Shown here in pieces: positions 7,960-16,237 of a stretch of DNA of 64,000 bases. The notes beneath the pieces are model-generated. The model did not search any database. It was not told where the DNA came from and was given only the letters and a program-made list of their open reading frames with translations. Both the position numbers and the translations under genes were made by a program. Every line of letters starts with the position of its first letter. Positions within the stretch are counted from its first letter, which is position 1. This DNA comes from Hydrogenivirga caldilitoris. Lineage in GTDB: Bacteria > Aquificota > Aquificia > Aquificales > Aquificaceae. The stretch covers positions 1,116,001 to 1,180,000 of the forward strand of contig NZ_RCCJ01000001.1 of NCBI RefSeq assembly GCF_003664005.1. Reading direction: 5' to 3'.

Positions 7960-8667
7960 ATGGACATAAAGAGCTTCGTTATCCCAGCTATAGATATAAA
8001 AGAGGGCAAAGTCATAAGGTTGTTCAGGGGTGAGTTTGATAAAGCCAAGGTGTATCCATACATTCCGGAGGAGCTTGCAGGAATTTTTGGTGCCGCAGGT
8101 TTCAAAAGGATACACCTGGTTGACCTTGACGGAGCTGAAGGCGGAAAGCCAAAGAATATCCAGCATATAAAAAGAGTCCGAGCCGTTTTTAACGGGGAGA
8201 TAGAGTTCGGTGGAGGCGTAAGAAGCTACGGGCTTGCAAAAGCACTTTTTGATGAGGGGATAGACTACGTTGTAATAGGTACGCTTGCTCTGAAAGACCC
8301 TGATGAATTTGAGAGGATAATTTTAGACTTCCCCGGCAAGGTGATACTTTCCATAGATTCAAAGGAAGGAAAGGTGGCTGTCGGTGGGTGGAGAGAGGAG
8401 AGTTCCACAACCCCTGAAGAGCTCGCAAGTGCTTATGACAGCAAACCTATATGGGGCTACCTTTATACGATAATTGAGAGAGATGGAAGTCTTGAAGGCG
8501 TGGATGTTAAACCTTACAGGGAGATAAAATCGGTGGTTAAAAAGCCTGTCCTTGCATCCGGAGGCGTATCCTCTCTGGAGGACGTTGAAAAACTCTACGG
8601 TGTGGTTGATGGTGTGGTCGTAGGAAAGGCGATCTACGAGGGAAGGATCCCCGTAGAAGGGTTTTAG
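7960..8667 (+). CDS. hisA: ProFAR isomerase (histidine biosynthesis)
   Basis: HisA converts ProFAR to PRFAR, the fourth step of histidine synthesis, in a TIM barrel. The 235 residues begin FVIPAIDIKEGKVIRL, with the catalytic Asp in PAIDI, and continue with HLVDLDGAEGGKPKN, EFGGGVRS, and the second-half phosphate site LASGGVSSLED. The other catalytic Asp is in YLYTIIERDGSLEG. It stands alone on the plus strand with no other his genes beside it, as expected for scattered histidine genes in Aquificales. A small TnpB-like ORF and corA follow. Confidence 0.95.
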   Translation: MDIKSFVIPAIDIKEGKVIRLFRGEFDKAKVYPYIPEELAGIFGAAGFKRIHLVDLDGAEGGKPKNIQHIKRVRAVFNGEIEFGGGVRSYGLAKALFDEGIDYVVIGTLALKDPDEFERIILDFPGKVILSIDSKEGKVAVGGWREESSTTPEELASAYDSKPIWGYLYTIIERDGSLEGVDVKPYREIKSVVKKPVLASGGVSSLEDVEKLYGVVDGVVVGKAIYEGRIPVEGF

Positions 8668-8680
8668 GAAAGGAGTGAGA

Positions 8681-8887
8681 ATGCCCTACGTTTACAGGTT
8701 CAGACCCTGTCCCAATAAAAAGCAAGAAGAGCTCTTCAATAAACAGGTGAGACAATGCAGGGCAGCGTTAAATTCCTTGAAGGAAGGCTTCACCCGCCTT
8801 AAAAGGGTGGTAGGGGTGGACTGTTCCAAGCTCATACCTGTGGAGGGAATGCTTGTTCCCTGTGAAGAGGTGAGGAAGCCACAATGA
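8681..8887 (+). CDS. 68-residue protein resembling fused pieces of IS605 TnpB
   Basis: ATG 8681 has GGAAAGGAG six bases upstream; GTG 8675 is an alternative start. The stop overlaps the corA ATG (ATGA), so the two are probably translationally coupled. Residues 3-31 (YVYRFRPCPNKKQEELF then CR and N) match the pattern of the N-terminal helix-turn-helix of IS200/IS605 OrfB/TnpB. Residues 43-66 (VVGVDCSK, EGMLVP, RK) resemble the first RuvC strand of the same protein. That would make it a TnpB with the middle and C-terminus deleted. This is my reading of the pattern and needs a profile search. It could equally be an unrelated basic protein. Confidence 0.55.
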   Translation: MPYVYRFRPCPNKKQEELFNKQVRQCRAALNSLKEGFTRLKRVVGVDCSKLIPVEGMLVPCEEVRKPQ

Positions 8888-9933
8888 TATGGAAGAGGAG
8901 ACTCTCTAAAAAGGTCGGTGTACCTCCTGGAACGCTGGTCTATACAGGTGAAAAGGAGGAAGAGTTTGAATTAAGCCTCATCACTTATTCTCCAGATAGT
9001 TACAGCGAGCGCAATCTTGAAAGGGTTGAGGAATTAATGCCCTTCAAAGACACCCAGACTGTAACGTGGATAAGGGTTGTGGGACTTCACAGGGTAGAGC
9101 AGATTGAGAAGCTCGGAGAGCTTTTTGGTATACACCCTCTGACCCTTGAGGACATTCTCAACGTACACCAGCGTCCGAAGATAGAGTTCTTTGAAGACTA
9201 CATATTCGTCGTTATGAGGACACTCAGCTACGAGAAGGGTATGAAATCCGAGCAGATAAGTTTGGTCCTCGGGAGAAACTTCCTCATATCCTTCCAGGAG
9301 AGAAAGAGTGATATCTTCAAACCTGTAGAGACAAGGCTAAGGAATAACAAGGGGAGCATCAGAAAGAAAGGGGCTGACTACCTCCTTTACTCCTTCCTTG
9401 ATATTGTGGTTGACAGCTACTTCGTCCTGCTTGAGACACTTGGAGAGGTCATTGATACCCTTGAAGATGAGGTCCTTTCTGAACCTTACCCACATATAGT
9501 TAAGGACATACACCTCCTTAAAAGAGACCTTAACTACGCCTTTAAGGTTTTCTGGACTACAAGAGATGAAATGAACAGGCTCCTGAGGGAGGATTCAAGC
9601 CTTATAAGGAAGAGGAGTCTTATATACTACAGGGACGTTTATGACCACATCATAAGGGTCATAGACATCACGGAAACTATGCGTGATACCGTGAGTGGGC
9701 TCCTTGACGTTTACTTTTCAAGCGTGAGTAACCGTATGAACGAGATAATGAAGGTTCTTACCATAATAGCCACGGTCTTTATACCTCTGACCTTCATAGC
9801 TGGCGTGTACGGTATGAACTTCAAGTACATGCCCGAACTTGAGTGGAAGTACGGATACCCGGCTGTTCTACTTTTTATGCTGCTCATAGGAATGGGGCTT
9901 CTTTTTTTCTTCCGCAGGAAGAGATGGCTGTAA
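8884..9933 (+). CDS. corA: CorA-type magnesium/cobalt transporter
   Basis: CorA forms a pentameric channel for Mg2+ (and Co2+ or Ni2+) in the inner membrane. The 349-residue protein has a large cytoplasmic N-terminal domain with long helices and two C-terminal transmembrane segments. The signature GMN is present as VYGMNFKYMPE between them. The last residues are basic (FFFRRKRW), as usual for the cytoplasmic end. It is coupled to the preceding small ORF. Its 3' end overlaps the convergent psiE gene by 66 bases, which is long for this window. Confidence 0.95.
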   Translation: MIWKRRLSKKVGVPPGTLVYTGEKEEEFELSLITYSPDSYSERNLERVEELMPFKDTQTVTWIRVVGLHRVEQIEKLGELFGIHPLTLEDILNVHQRPKIEFFEDYIFVVMRTLSYEKGMKSEQISLVLGRNFLISFQERKSDIFKPVETRLRNNKGSIRKKGADYLLYSFLDIVVDSYFVLLETLGEVIDTLEDEVLSEPYPHIVKDIHLLKRDLNYAFKVFWTTRDEMNRLLREDSSLIRKRSLIYYRDVYDHIIRVIDITETMRDTVSGLLDVYFSSVSNRMNEIMKVLTIIATVFIPLTFIAGVYGMNFKYMPELEWKYGYPAVLLFMLLIGMGLLFFFRRKRWL

Positions 9934-10341
9934 AGAAAAACGTATGGTAATTAATCTGAGCAACCCAAGAGCCAGAATTATTCCTCCAAAGGTTAAAGCT
10001 GACTGAGTGGGAATCTCCTTGTTGGAGAAGGTAAGGACTATCAGCTCCCTTATGAAAAACACTATAGCTGTGTCAACCACGTAGGTTAGCTTTATCCTCT
10101 GAAGTTCAAAGGCACTGGTAAGGGTAACGAATATCTCATAGATAATCAAGATGTTTAAAAGCTTAACTACAAGCCTGTAAGTGAAGTCTGGAGTGCCGGG
10201 GAAGTTCTGGAGAGCCTGGAGTATAAAGCTCCCTATCTTCAACAACTCCAGGGCTATAACGAACCACATTAAAAGCTTCATCAGAAAGAAGAAAACCCTG
10301 TTTACATTTACAAAGAAAACGTCAGGTAAGCTCCTCTTCAT
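9868..10341 (-). CDS. psiE: PsiE-family membrane protein
   Basis: A 157-residue protein with four predicted transmembrane helices, matching the phosphate-starvation-inducible PsiE family. Membrane helices lie at about residues 17-38, 58-82, 86-108 and 115-135; the C-terminus is a short charged tail with a Lys run and His. Its biochemical role is unknown in the family. Context is supportive: its start lies 7 bases from a tandem TTAACA box shared with the divergent phoB gene, so phosphate limitation probably controls it. The 3' end runs 66 bases into corA on the other strand. Confidence 0.75.
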   Translation of the reverse strand: MKRSLPDVFFVNVNRVFFFLMKLLMWFVIALELLKIGSFILQALQNFPGTPDFTYRLVVKLLNILIIYEIFVTLTSAFELQRIKLTYVVDTAIVFFIRELIVLTFSNKEIPTQSALTFGGIILALGLLRLITIRFSLQPSLPAEEKKKPHSYEQHKK

Positions 10342-10347
10342 GACGGT

Positions 10348-10364
10348 TTAACAGAATTTTAACA
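10348..10364. promoter_or_regulatory. Pho-box-like tandem repeat between psiE and phoB
   Basis: TTAACA occurs twice, at 10348-10353 and 10359-10364, exactly 11 bases apart (one helical turn), each followed by GAA. Nine bases further on is TTTATT (10374-10379), a possible phoB -10. The same arrangement occurs upstream of pstS. PhoB/PhoP regulators of the OmpR class bind 11-base direct repeats, so this is probably the autoregulatory PhoB site, also serving psiE. Confidence 0.7.
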
Positions 10365-10394
10365 GAAGGTTTCTTTATTTTTATTTTAAAGGTT

Positions 10395-11081
10395 ATGGAA
10401 GACAGGGAAATGAAAGTTTTCCTGATTGAGGATGATGAGGATATCGCCCTCGTTGTTCAGGAAGCCCTTAAGAGAGAGGGATTTGAGGTTACTCACTTCA
10501 AAAGAGCTTTAGAATTCTTCTCCCATATTGAGAAGGAAGTTCCGGACCTCGTGGTCATAGACATAATGCTCCCGGACTTTGACGGCTTCCGGATAGCGAG
10601 GTTTTTAAAGAACAGACCGGACTTTGCGGACATACCCGTTATCTTCCTGACCGCTAAGGTCTCCGAAAAGGACAAGCTGGAAGGCTTCGGGCTCGGAGCG
10701 GACGATTACATAACTAAACCCTTTTCCATAAAGGAGCTTGTAGCAAGGGTGAAGGCGGTTCTGAGGCGGGCAAAGGGGAAGAAGGATACCAAAGTCTTCA
10801 AGTTCGGCGGGCTTGAGGTGGACACGGAGAGGGTGAAGGTCACCGTTGAAGGTAAAGAGATAAAACTGACTCCTTCTGAGTTCAGTATCTTAAGGTTCTT
10901 GCTTGAGAACTACGGAAAGCCTGTGAGCAGAGAGAGAATAATAGAGGAGGTTTGGGGCTTTGATAGAGATTCAACCGACAGGACTGTGGACGTTCACATA
11001 AAGCACCTGAGGGATAAACTGGGGGAATACGGAAGGTTTATAAAGACAGTGAGGGGGTTTGGTTATAAGATTGAGGATTAA
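10395..11081 (+). CDS. phoB: Phosphate response regulator PhoB
   Basis: A 228-residue OmpR-class response regulator. Residues 6-120 are the receiver domain, with the acidic pair in IEDDED, the phosphorylated Asp in VVIDIMLPD near residue 55, the Thr in FLTAK and the Lys in TKPF. Residues 133-228 are a winged-helix DNA-binding domain, with LTPSEFSILRFLLEN and the recognition region STDRTVDVHIKHLR. A later ATG at 10410 is possible. PhoB identity rests on its place next to psiE, phoR and pst and on the tandem TTAACA box in its promoter. It is convergent with phoR, overlapping by four bases. Confidence 0.88.
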   Translation: MEDREMKVFLIEDDEDIALVVQEALKREGFEVTHFKRALEFFSHIEKEVPDLVVIDIMLPDFDGFRIARFLKNRPDFADIPVIFLTAKVSEKDKLEGFGLGADDYITKPFSIKELVARVKAVLRRAKGKKDTKVFKFGGLEVDTERVKVTVEGKEIKLTPSEFSILRFLLENYGKPVSRERIIEEVWGFDRDSTDRTVDVHIKHLRDKLGEYGRFIKTVRGFGYKIED

Positions 11082-12019
11082 CTCTCAGGTAAAGAAACCC
11101 TCACCTTAGTTCCCTTTCTCTCCTCGCTCTCTATTTCAAGTTCAGCTCCAAGGAAGTTTGCTATCTTCTTGCTTATCGCAAGCCCAAGACCCATACCCTT
11201 TTTATTTTTTCCTCCCACGAAGGGCTGGAATATCAGGGGCAGCTCCTCTTTGGATATCCCCTCTCCTGTGTCTTCAATTCTTACCTCAACCCCGTTAGGG
11301 GTTCTCTCAAGCTCAATAAGAACCTTTCCTCTCTCTCTGTTGTATCTGACGGCGTTCTCTATCAGGTTCTTGAGCAGAACGTATAGCTTCTCTCTATCGC
11401 TCTCAATCTCTACTTCTTCACCCTCTATCTCCACGCTCACCCCTCTGGTGTCTATCTCCTCTCTCAAGTCCTGAATCACGCTGGAAATCAGAGATTTCAG
11501 GGGAAGCCTTTCTCTGTTCAGCACAGCTCTGGTATCCAGCAGGACGAGAAACCTAAGAGCTTTTATAAGATTCTCTAAACCCTCCACACGCTTTAAAGCT
11601 TTCTCAACAAACTCCCTCTTCGGAGGTTCGTCCAGGAGTGCAGTCTCAAGGAGTCCCCTTATCGCGGTTATGGGCGTGCTAAGTTCGTGACTCACCGATG
11701 CGGCAAACTCCTTCTGGAGCTTTTCAAACCTGACGAGCTGTGTGATGTCCTCTATCTGGAAAGCCGGAATGTTCTCTAAAGGAACAGCTTTAAAGGTTCT
11801 TCCAGAAAGCTCAAAGTTCATAGGCTTTGCCTTACCCTCTAGAAGCTCCCGCACGAAACCTATGAGGTCAAGGCTTCTCATTACTTCATAGTACTTCCTT
11901 CCTGCGTAGTCTGGTGGGGTTATTCCTCTTTGGGTGCAGAATTCATTTGCATACTCTACAACTCCCTTTTTAGAGAGGATCACAACTCCTATTGAAACCT
12001 TATCCAGCACTTCCCTCAT
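11078..12019 (-). CDS. phoR: Phosphate sensor histidine kinase PhoR-like
   Basis: A 313-residue histidine kinase without a visible transmembrane segment, which is unusual for PhoR; known PhoR proteins have one or two N-terminal helices. Residues 1-70 form a PAS domain (VSIGVVILSKKGVVEYANEF). The HisKA motif FAASVSHELSTPITAI carries the phosphorylated His. The ATPase domain has the N box (LLKNLIENAVRYN), DTGEGIS, and GMGLGLAI. It is oriented tail to tail with phoB, not in an operon, and head to head with pstS, sharing the region with the TTAACA box. It may sense phosphate through the Pst complex. Confidence 0.85.
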   Translation of the reverse strand: MREVLDKVSIGVVILSKKGVVEYANEFCTQRGITPPDYAGRKYYEVMRSLDLIGFVRELLEGKAKPMNFELSGRTFKAVPLENIPAFQIEDITQLVRFEKLQKEFAASVSHELSTPITAIRGLLETALLDEPPKREFVEKALKRVEGLENLIKALRFLVLLDTRAVLNRERLPLKSLISSVIQDLREEIDTRGVSVEIEGEEVEIESDREKLYVLLKNLIENAVRYNRERGKVLIELERTPNGVEVRIEDTGEGISKEELPLIFQPFVGGKNKKGMGLGLAISKKIANFLGAELEIESEERKGTKVRVSLPES

Positions 12020-12043
12020 GACTTAAGGTAATAAAGATAAGCT

Positions 12044-12075
12044 TTAACAATTCCTTAACAATTCCTCCATAAAAT
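12044..12075 (+). promoter_or_regulatory. pstS promoter with Pho-box-like tandem repeat
   Basis: TTAACA is repeated at 12044-12049 and 12055-12060 (11-base period), within the exact tandem TTAACAATTCC. Nine bases after the second copy is the -10 TAAAAT (12070-12075). The repeat therefore takes the place of the -35 element, the usual position for PhoB activation. It lies between the divergent phoR and pstS genes. Confidence 0.75.
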
Positions 12076-12113
12076 TAGCTCAGTTATGAAACAAACTACA
12101 AGGAGGTGTTAAA

Positions 12114-13118
12114 ATGAAAAAGGGAATGCTGAAGGCTGCCGTTCTCTCCGTAGGAACCGTTGCGCTGGTGTCCGCACCGGCAAAGGCGGTGCCCGTTATA
12201 AAGATTGACGGCTCTTCTACAGTTTACCCAATAACTGAGGGCGTAGCGGAGGAGTTTCAGAACGCCAAGAGGGGCAAGGTCAGAGTTACCGTAGGAATCT
12301 CTGGAACGGGAGGAGGTTTTAAGAAGTTCTGCAGGGGAGAGACTGATATATCTAACGCCTCAAGACCTATCCTTAAAAAGGAAATGGAAAAGTGTAAAGA
12401 GAACGGTATAGAGTACATTGAGCTTCCCGTTGCCTACGATGGTCTTGCGGTTGTCGTTAACCCTGAGAACAACTGGGCTAACTGTATGACTGTCCAGCAG
12501 CTTAGGGAGGTATGGAAGCCCGAATCTCAGGGTAAGACCTTCAAGTGGTCAGACCTAAATCCCAAATGGCCCAACGAACCTATCAAGCTATGCGGAGCGG
12601 GTTCAGACTCGGGGACCTTTGACTATTTCACGGAAGCTATCGTCGGAAAGGCAAAGGCAAGCAGAGGTGATTACACAGCCTCCGAAGATGATAACGTCCT
12701 GGTAAACTTTGTTTCCAGAGACAGGTACGCTCTCTGTTACTTTGGTCTTGCCTACGTTGTTGAAAACAAGGGAAAGGTTAAACCTGTTGCCATAAAGAAT
12801 CCCAAAACCGGAAAGTGCGTATTGCCTTCAGAAAAAACGGTTAAAAGTGGTGAGTATCAGCCACTTTCAAGACCTCTCTTTATATACGTTAACGCCAAGA
12901 AAGCAAAGGAAAGACCTGAGCTTAAGGAGTTTGTTGAGTTTTACCTGAAGATAGCTCCTGAAATAGCCAAGGAGGTAGGCTACATACCCTTGCCAGAAAA
13001 GGCGTACGAGATGGCATTAGAGAGGTTCAGGAAGTTTGAGACGGGAACAGTTTTCGGAGGTCACCCAGAGGTAGGTCTTACGATAGAGGAACTCTTAACC
13101 AGAGAGCTTAAGAAATGA
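12114..13118 (+). CDS. pstS: Periplasmic phosphate-binding protein
   Basis: PstS captures phosphate in the periplasm and delivers it to the PstCA channel. The 334-residue precursor has a signal peptide (about 26 residues; cleavage is likely after the VSAPAKA region). The mature start [13 protein letters not shown] contains the phosphate-binding loop, followed by [25 protein letters not shown] and the [12 protein letters not shown] motif. AAGGAGGTG precedes the ATG. It is the first gene of pstSCAB, overlaps pstC by four bases, and follows a Pho-box-like promoter. It has six cysteines, which may form disulphides in the mature protein. Confidence 0.96.
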   Translation: MKKGMLKAAVLSVGTVALVSAPAKAVPVIKIDGSSTVYPITEGVAEEFQNAKRGKVRVTVGISGTGGGFKKFCRGETDISNASRPILKKEMEKCKENGIEYIELPVAYDGLAVVVNPENNWANCMTVQQLREVWKPESQGKTFKWSDLNPKWPNEPIKLCGAGSDSGTFDYFTEAIVGKAKASRGDYTASEDDNVLVNFVSRDRYALCYFGLAYVVENKGKVKPVAIKNPKTGKCVLPSEKTVKSGEYQPLSRPLFIYVNAKKAKERPELKEFVEFYLKIAPEIAKEVGYIPLPEKAYEMALERFRKFETGTVFGGHPEVGLTIEELLTRELKK

Positions 13119-14032
13119 GGTTAGAGACGAAGAGGAGGCTGGACACTTTCCTTTACGCCTTTCTCTTCCTTATGGGTAGTGCCACCATACTGGTAACCTT
13201 AGGTATAATCTACGTTCTCCTAAGCGACGCCATAAGGTTCTTTACCCACCCCGATGGGGGTGGGTTTCCAAGTTCTCTAATAAGGTTCTTCACAGAAACC
13301 GAATGGTCTCCTACCTTCGTCACGAAAAAGATAGGCATATGGCCCCTGCTTTCTGGAACCTTTCTGATAGCAGGAATAGCCTTGCTTGTATCTTTACCCT
13401 TAGGTATTCTGATAGCGGTGTATCTGAGCGAGTATGCTTCTGTAAAGGTCAGAGAAACCGTAAAACCTTTCCTTGATTTCCTTGAAGCTGTCCCAACGGT
13501 AGTTTACGGATATTTTGCCCTCTTGCTTGTTACACCTTTACTTCAAAAATTACTGAGTCCTTTAGGTCTTACCCTTGAGGGCATGAATGCGCTGTCTCCG
13601 GGCATAGTCTTAGGTATCATGATACTTCCCTTCACCGCCTCTATGGTGGAGGATGCCCTCAAAGGGGTGCCCCAGTATCTGAGGGAGGCTTCCTATGCGC
13701 TGGGGGCTTCCAAACTGAAGACAGCTTTCTCAGTGGTTATACCCGCTGCCCGCTCCGGAATACTCGCCGCTTATCTACTCGGTGTATCAAGGGCTATAGG
13801 TGAAACGATGGTGGTTGCCATAGCCGCGGGTATGTATCCCCAGCTTACCTTAAACCCTCTTCAACCCGTTCAGACGATAACGGGATACATAGTGCAGGTA
13901 GCTCTGGGAGACCTGCCTTTTGGCTCCTTTGAATACCTATCCATATTTGCAGCTGGACTTACCCTGTTCGTTATTACACTTGTATTTAACTCTCTTGCCG
14001 TTTACGTGAAATCAAAGGTGGTAGGGTACTGA
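13115..14032 (+). CDS. pstC: Phosphate ABC transporter permease PstC
   Basis: PstC is one of the two inner-membrane channel subunits of the high-affinity phosphate importer. The 305-residue chain has about six transmembrane helices, the first at residues 14-36, and a periplasmic loop with the PDGGG turn. The coupling motif for PstB is LREASYALGASKLKT, and IGETMVVAIAAG follows. It overlaps pstS and pstA by four bases and one base. Near its 5' end the DNA holds a perfect 9-bp hairpin, listed separately. Confidence 0.96.
   Translation: MRLETKRRLDTFLYAFLFLMGSATILVTLGIIYVLLSDAIRFFTHPDGGGFPSSLIRFFTETEWSPTFVTKKIGIWPLLSGTFLIAGIALLVSLPLGILIAVYLSEYASVKVRETVKPFLDFLEAVPTVVYGYFALLLVTPLLQKLLSPLGLTLEGMNALSPGIVLGIMILPFTASMVEDALKGVPQYLREASYALGASKLKTAFSVVIPAARSGILAAYLLGVSRAIGETMVVAIAAGMYPQLTLNPLQPVQTITGYIVQVALGDLPFGSFEYLSIFAAGLTLFVITLVFNSLAVYVKSKVVGY
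13244..13265 (+). other. Perfect GC-rich hairpin inside pstC
   Basis: ACCCACCCC (13244-13252) is fully complementary to GGGGTGGGT (13257-13265) with a GATG loop, followed by TTTCC. It lies about 130 bases into the pstC coding frame. It could slow or partly end transcription so that PstS is made in excess over the membrane subunits. Protein coding (THPDGGG) alone could also explain it. Confidence 0.45.
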
Positions 14033-14967
14033 TGGAACCGGTTGATGTAAGGCTGAGAGAAGAGATACTTAAGTTTGACGTGAACTCATACATATCTGGA
14101 GTTAAAAGGAAAGACCTTCTCTTTAGATTTCTCGGAGCCCTCGCGGTTTTCTTCGTTATAACGTTCCTCTTTGCGGTAGCTATAGACCTGCTTATAGACG
14201 GCTGGTCTAAGATCACAGACCCCAAGTTTTATACCTCCTTCCCCTCAAGGAAGGCTGAAAGGGCAGGCATCCTTTCGGCATGGGTCGGAACGATTTACGT
14301 GATGGGGGGAGCTATATTCTGGTCCATCCTATTGGGAATACCTGCAGGTATTTACCTTGAGGAGTACGGAAGCAAAGGTAAGATCGCAAGAATTATAGAG
14401 GCGAACATAGCAAACCTCGCTGCGGTTCCATCAATAGTTTACGGTCTCTTAGCTCTCGGAATATTCGTATACAGGCTCGGCTTCAGTGAAAGCATATTAA
14501 CCGCTGGACTGACCCTAGGTCTTTTAATGCTCCCCGTTGTGGTAGTGGCAACGAGAGAATCTATAAGAAGGATACCCCGTTCCATAAGGGAAGCTGCTTA
14601 CGCCTTAGGAGCAACCAGATGGGAAACGCTTTTTCATCATATACTTCCCTACTCTTCTGGAGGCATCCTGACTGGCGTGATAATAGCGGCTTCAAGGGCG
14701 GTGGGCGAAACTGCACCACTTATAACTATCGGAGCTCTCACCTACATAGCCTTTCTACCCCCAGCCCCATGGGAAGATTTTATAGGTATGCTCAAGTCTC
14801 CCTTTACCGTGTTGCCCATACAGATGTTCAACTGGGTATCCCGTCCGCAGGCTGAGTTCCACACAAATGCAGCAGCTACAGGCTTTGTCCTCCTTGTGGT
14901 AGCCCTTATCATGAATTCAGTAGCTTTCTATCTGAGATACAAAATAAGGAGGCGCTACGTTTGGTAG
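14032..14967 (+). CDS. pstA: Phosphate ABC transporter permease PstA
   Basis: PstA pairs with PstC to form the phosphate channel. The 311 residues contain a cytoplasmic N-terminal stretch, a first transmembrane helix at about residues 32-56, and a five-helix core. The coupling helix reads [15 protein letters not shown], and [14 protein letters not shown] matches the PstC counterpart. Its ATG directly overlaps the pstC stop (TGATG), and its end overlaps the presumed TTG start of pstB by seven bases. Confidence 0.95.
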   Translation: MEPVDVRLREEILKFDVNSYISGVKRKDLLFRFLGALAVFFVITFLFAVAIDLLIDGWSKITDPKFYTSFPSRKAERAGILSAWVGTIYVMGGAIFWSILLGIPAGIYLEEYGSKGKIARIIEANIANLAAVPSIVYGLLALGIFVYRLGFSESILTAGLTLGLLMLPVVVVATRESIRRIPRSIREAAYALGATRWETLFHHILPYSSGGILTGVIIAASRAVGETAPLITIGALTYIAFLPPAPWEDFIGMLKSPFTVLPIQMFNWVSRPQAEFHTNAAATGFVLLVVALIMNSVAFYLRYKIRRRYVW

Positions 14968-15779
14968 TACAGTCCGATAAGATATTTAAGGAGGAGAAGA
15001 AAGAGAGAATGGGCAAGGAGACTTTGAAGCTTGAGGTGAGAAACTTGAACTTTTACTACGGCAGCTTTCATGCCCTCAAGAACATAAACCTTCCCATATA
15101 TGAAAAGAAGGTCACAGCCATAATAGGACCTTCAGGGTGTGGAAAAACAACCCTGCTCAGATGTTTCAACAGGATGCACGACCTCTATGAGGGGGCAAGA
15201 TACGACGGTGAGGCTATACTTCATCCTGATGGCATAAACCTGATAAGCCCGAACGTTGATCCCCTCAAAGTCAGGATGAGGGTGGGGATGGTATTTCAGA
15301 AACCTAACCCCTTCCCAAAGTCTATATACGAAAACGTTGCCTACGGACTCAGGATAAGGGGGATAAAAAACAAAAATTTGCTGGACGAAGCGGTTGAGTT
15401 AGCCCTCAGAAGGGCAGCTCTCTGGGACGAAGTTAAAGATAGACTGCATATAAACGCCTACTCCCTATCGGGTGGACAGCAACAGAGACTCTGCATCGCA
15501 AGGGCTATAGCAGTTGAGCCTGAAATACTTCTCTTTGATGAACCGACCTCCGCCCTTGACCCAATATCAACCTCAAAGGTTGAAGACCTTATAGTTGAAC
15601 TAAAAGAGAGAGTTACTATCATTATAGTCACCCACAACATGCAGCAGGCTGCAAGAATATCCGACTATACAGCCTTTATGTATATTGGAGAACTTGTGGA
15701 GTTTGGAGAAACTGAGAAGATATTCACGAAACCAAATGAGAAACTCACCGAGGACTACATAACCGGAAGGTTCGGCTGA
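14961..15779 (+). CDS. pstB: Phosphate ABC transporter ATPase PstB
   Basis: PstB hydrolyses ATP to drive phosphate import. Domain motifs are the Walker [14 protein letters not shown], the Q loop [11 protein letters not shown], the ABC signature [14 protein letters not shown] and the Walker [15 protein letters not shown]. Two starts are plausible: TTG 14961, with AAGGAGG eight bases upstream, and ATG 15009, with AAGGAGGA about 13 bases upstream. I give the longer form (272 residues); the shorter (256) is closer to the family length. No phoU follows; instead a membrane protein gene begins two bases after the stop. Confidence 0.94.
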   Translation: MVVQSDKIFKEEKKERMGKETLKLEVRNLNFYYGSFHALKNINLPIYEKKVTAIIGPSGCGKTTLLRCFNRMHDLYEGARYDGEAILHPDGINLISPNVDPLKVRMRVGMVFQKPNPFPKSIYENVAYGLRIRGIKNKNLLDEAVELALRRAALWDEVKDRLHINAYSLSGGQQQRLCIARAIAVEPEILLFDEPTSALDPISTSKVEDLIVELKERVTIIIVTHNMQQAARISDYTAFMYIGELVEFGETEKIFTKPNEKLTEDYITGRFG

Positions 15780-15781
15780 GT

Positions 15782-16237
15782 ATGAAAAGAGAGGAAAGGA
15801 CAGAGTATATAGGGAAAACGTGGAACATCTTAAACTTGATATGGTTTGCAATGTTCTTTTCAGTCTTAGGGTACACTGTTTTAGGGCTTTTTCTGAAAGG
15901 TTACGTGGGCTTTGAGTTCGGAGAAGAATCCCTGAATAGACTGAGGACGCTTTTCTACCTCCTGAGTATAGGTACAATTACCTACTCGGTTTACGCAAGG
16001 AGAAGTTACCTAAGAAGGGCTGGGAAGGAGAAGAAATTAGAAAAGGCTCTTGAAGTTTACAGGATAGCGGTCATAGTCTCTTTAGCCATATCAGAGTTTA
16101 TAGGTATATTCGGGTTTCTACTGCTCGTATTGGGAGACAGATTCTACGGCTTTCCTCTTCTGATAACCTCCGGACTCACGATGCTCTACCACAGACCTAA
16201 GAGGTCAGAGATACTTTCCCTTCAGTCTCTTAAGTAG
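15782..16237 (+). CDS. Unknown four-helix membrane protein after pstB
   Basis: I do not recognise this 151-residue protein. It has four likely transmembrane helices, at about residues 14-38, 56-70, 92-113 and 120-136, and basic loops (RRSYLRRAGKEKK). There are no cysteines or other catalytic motifs. It begins two bases after the pstB stop, in the position where phoU is usually found, so it is probably part of the pst transcript. It shows no resemblance to PhoU, which is soluble and helical. Its end overlaps the convergent nor accessory gene by eight bases. Confidence 0.7.
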   Translation: MKREERTEYIGKTWNILNLIWFAMFFSVLGYTVLGLFLKGYVGFEFGEESLNRLRTLFYLLSIGTITYSVYARRSYLRRAGKEKKLEKALEVYRIAVIVSLAISEFIGIFGFLLLVLGDRFYGFPLLITSGLTMLYHRPKRSEILSLQSLK

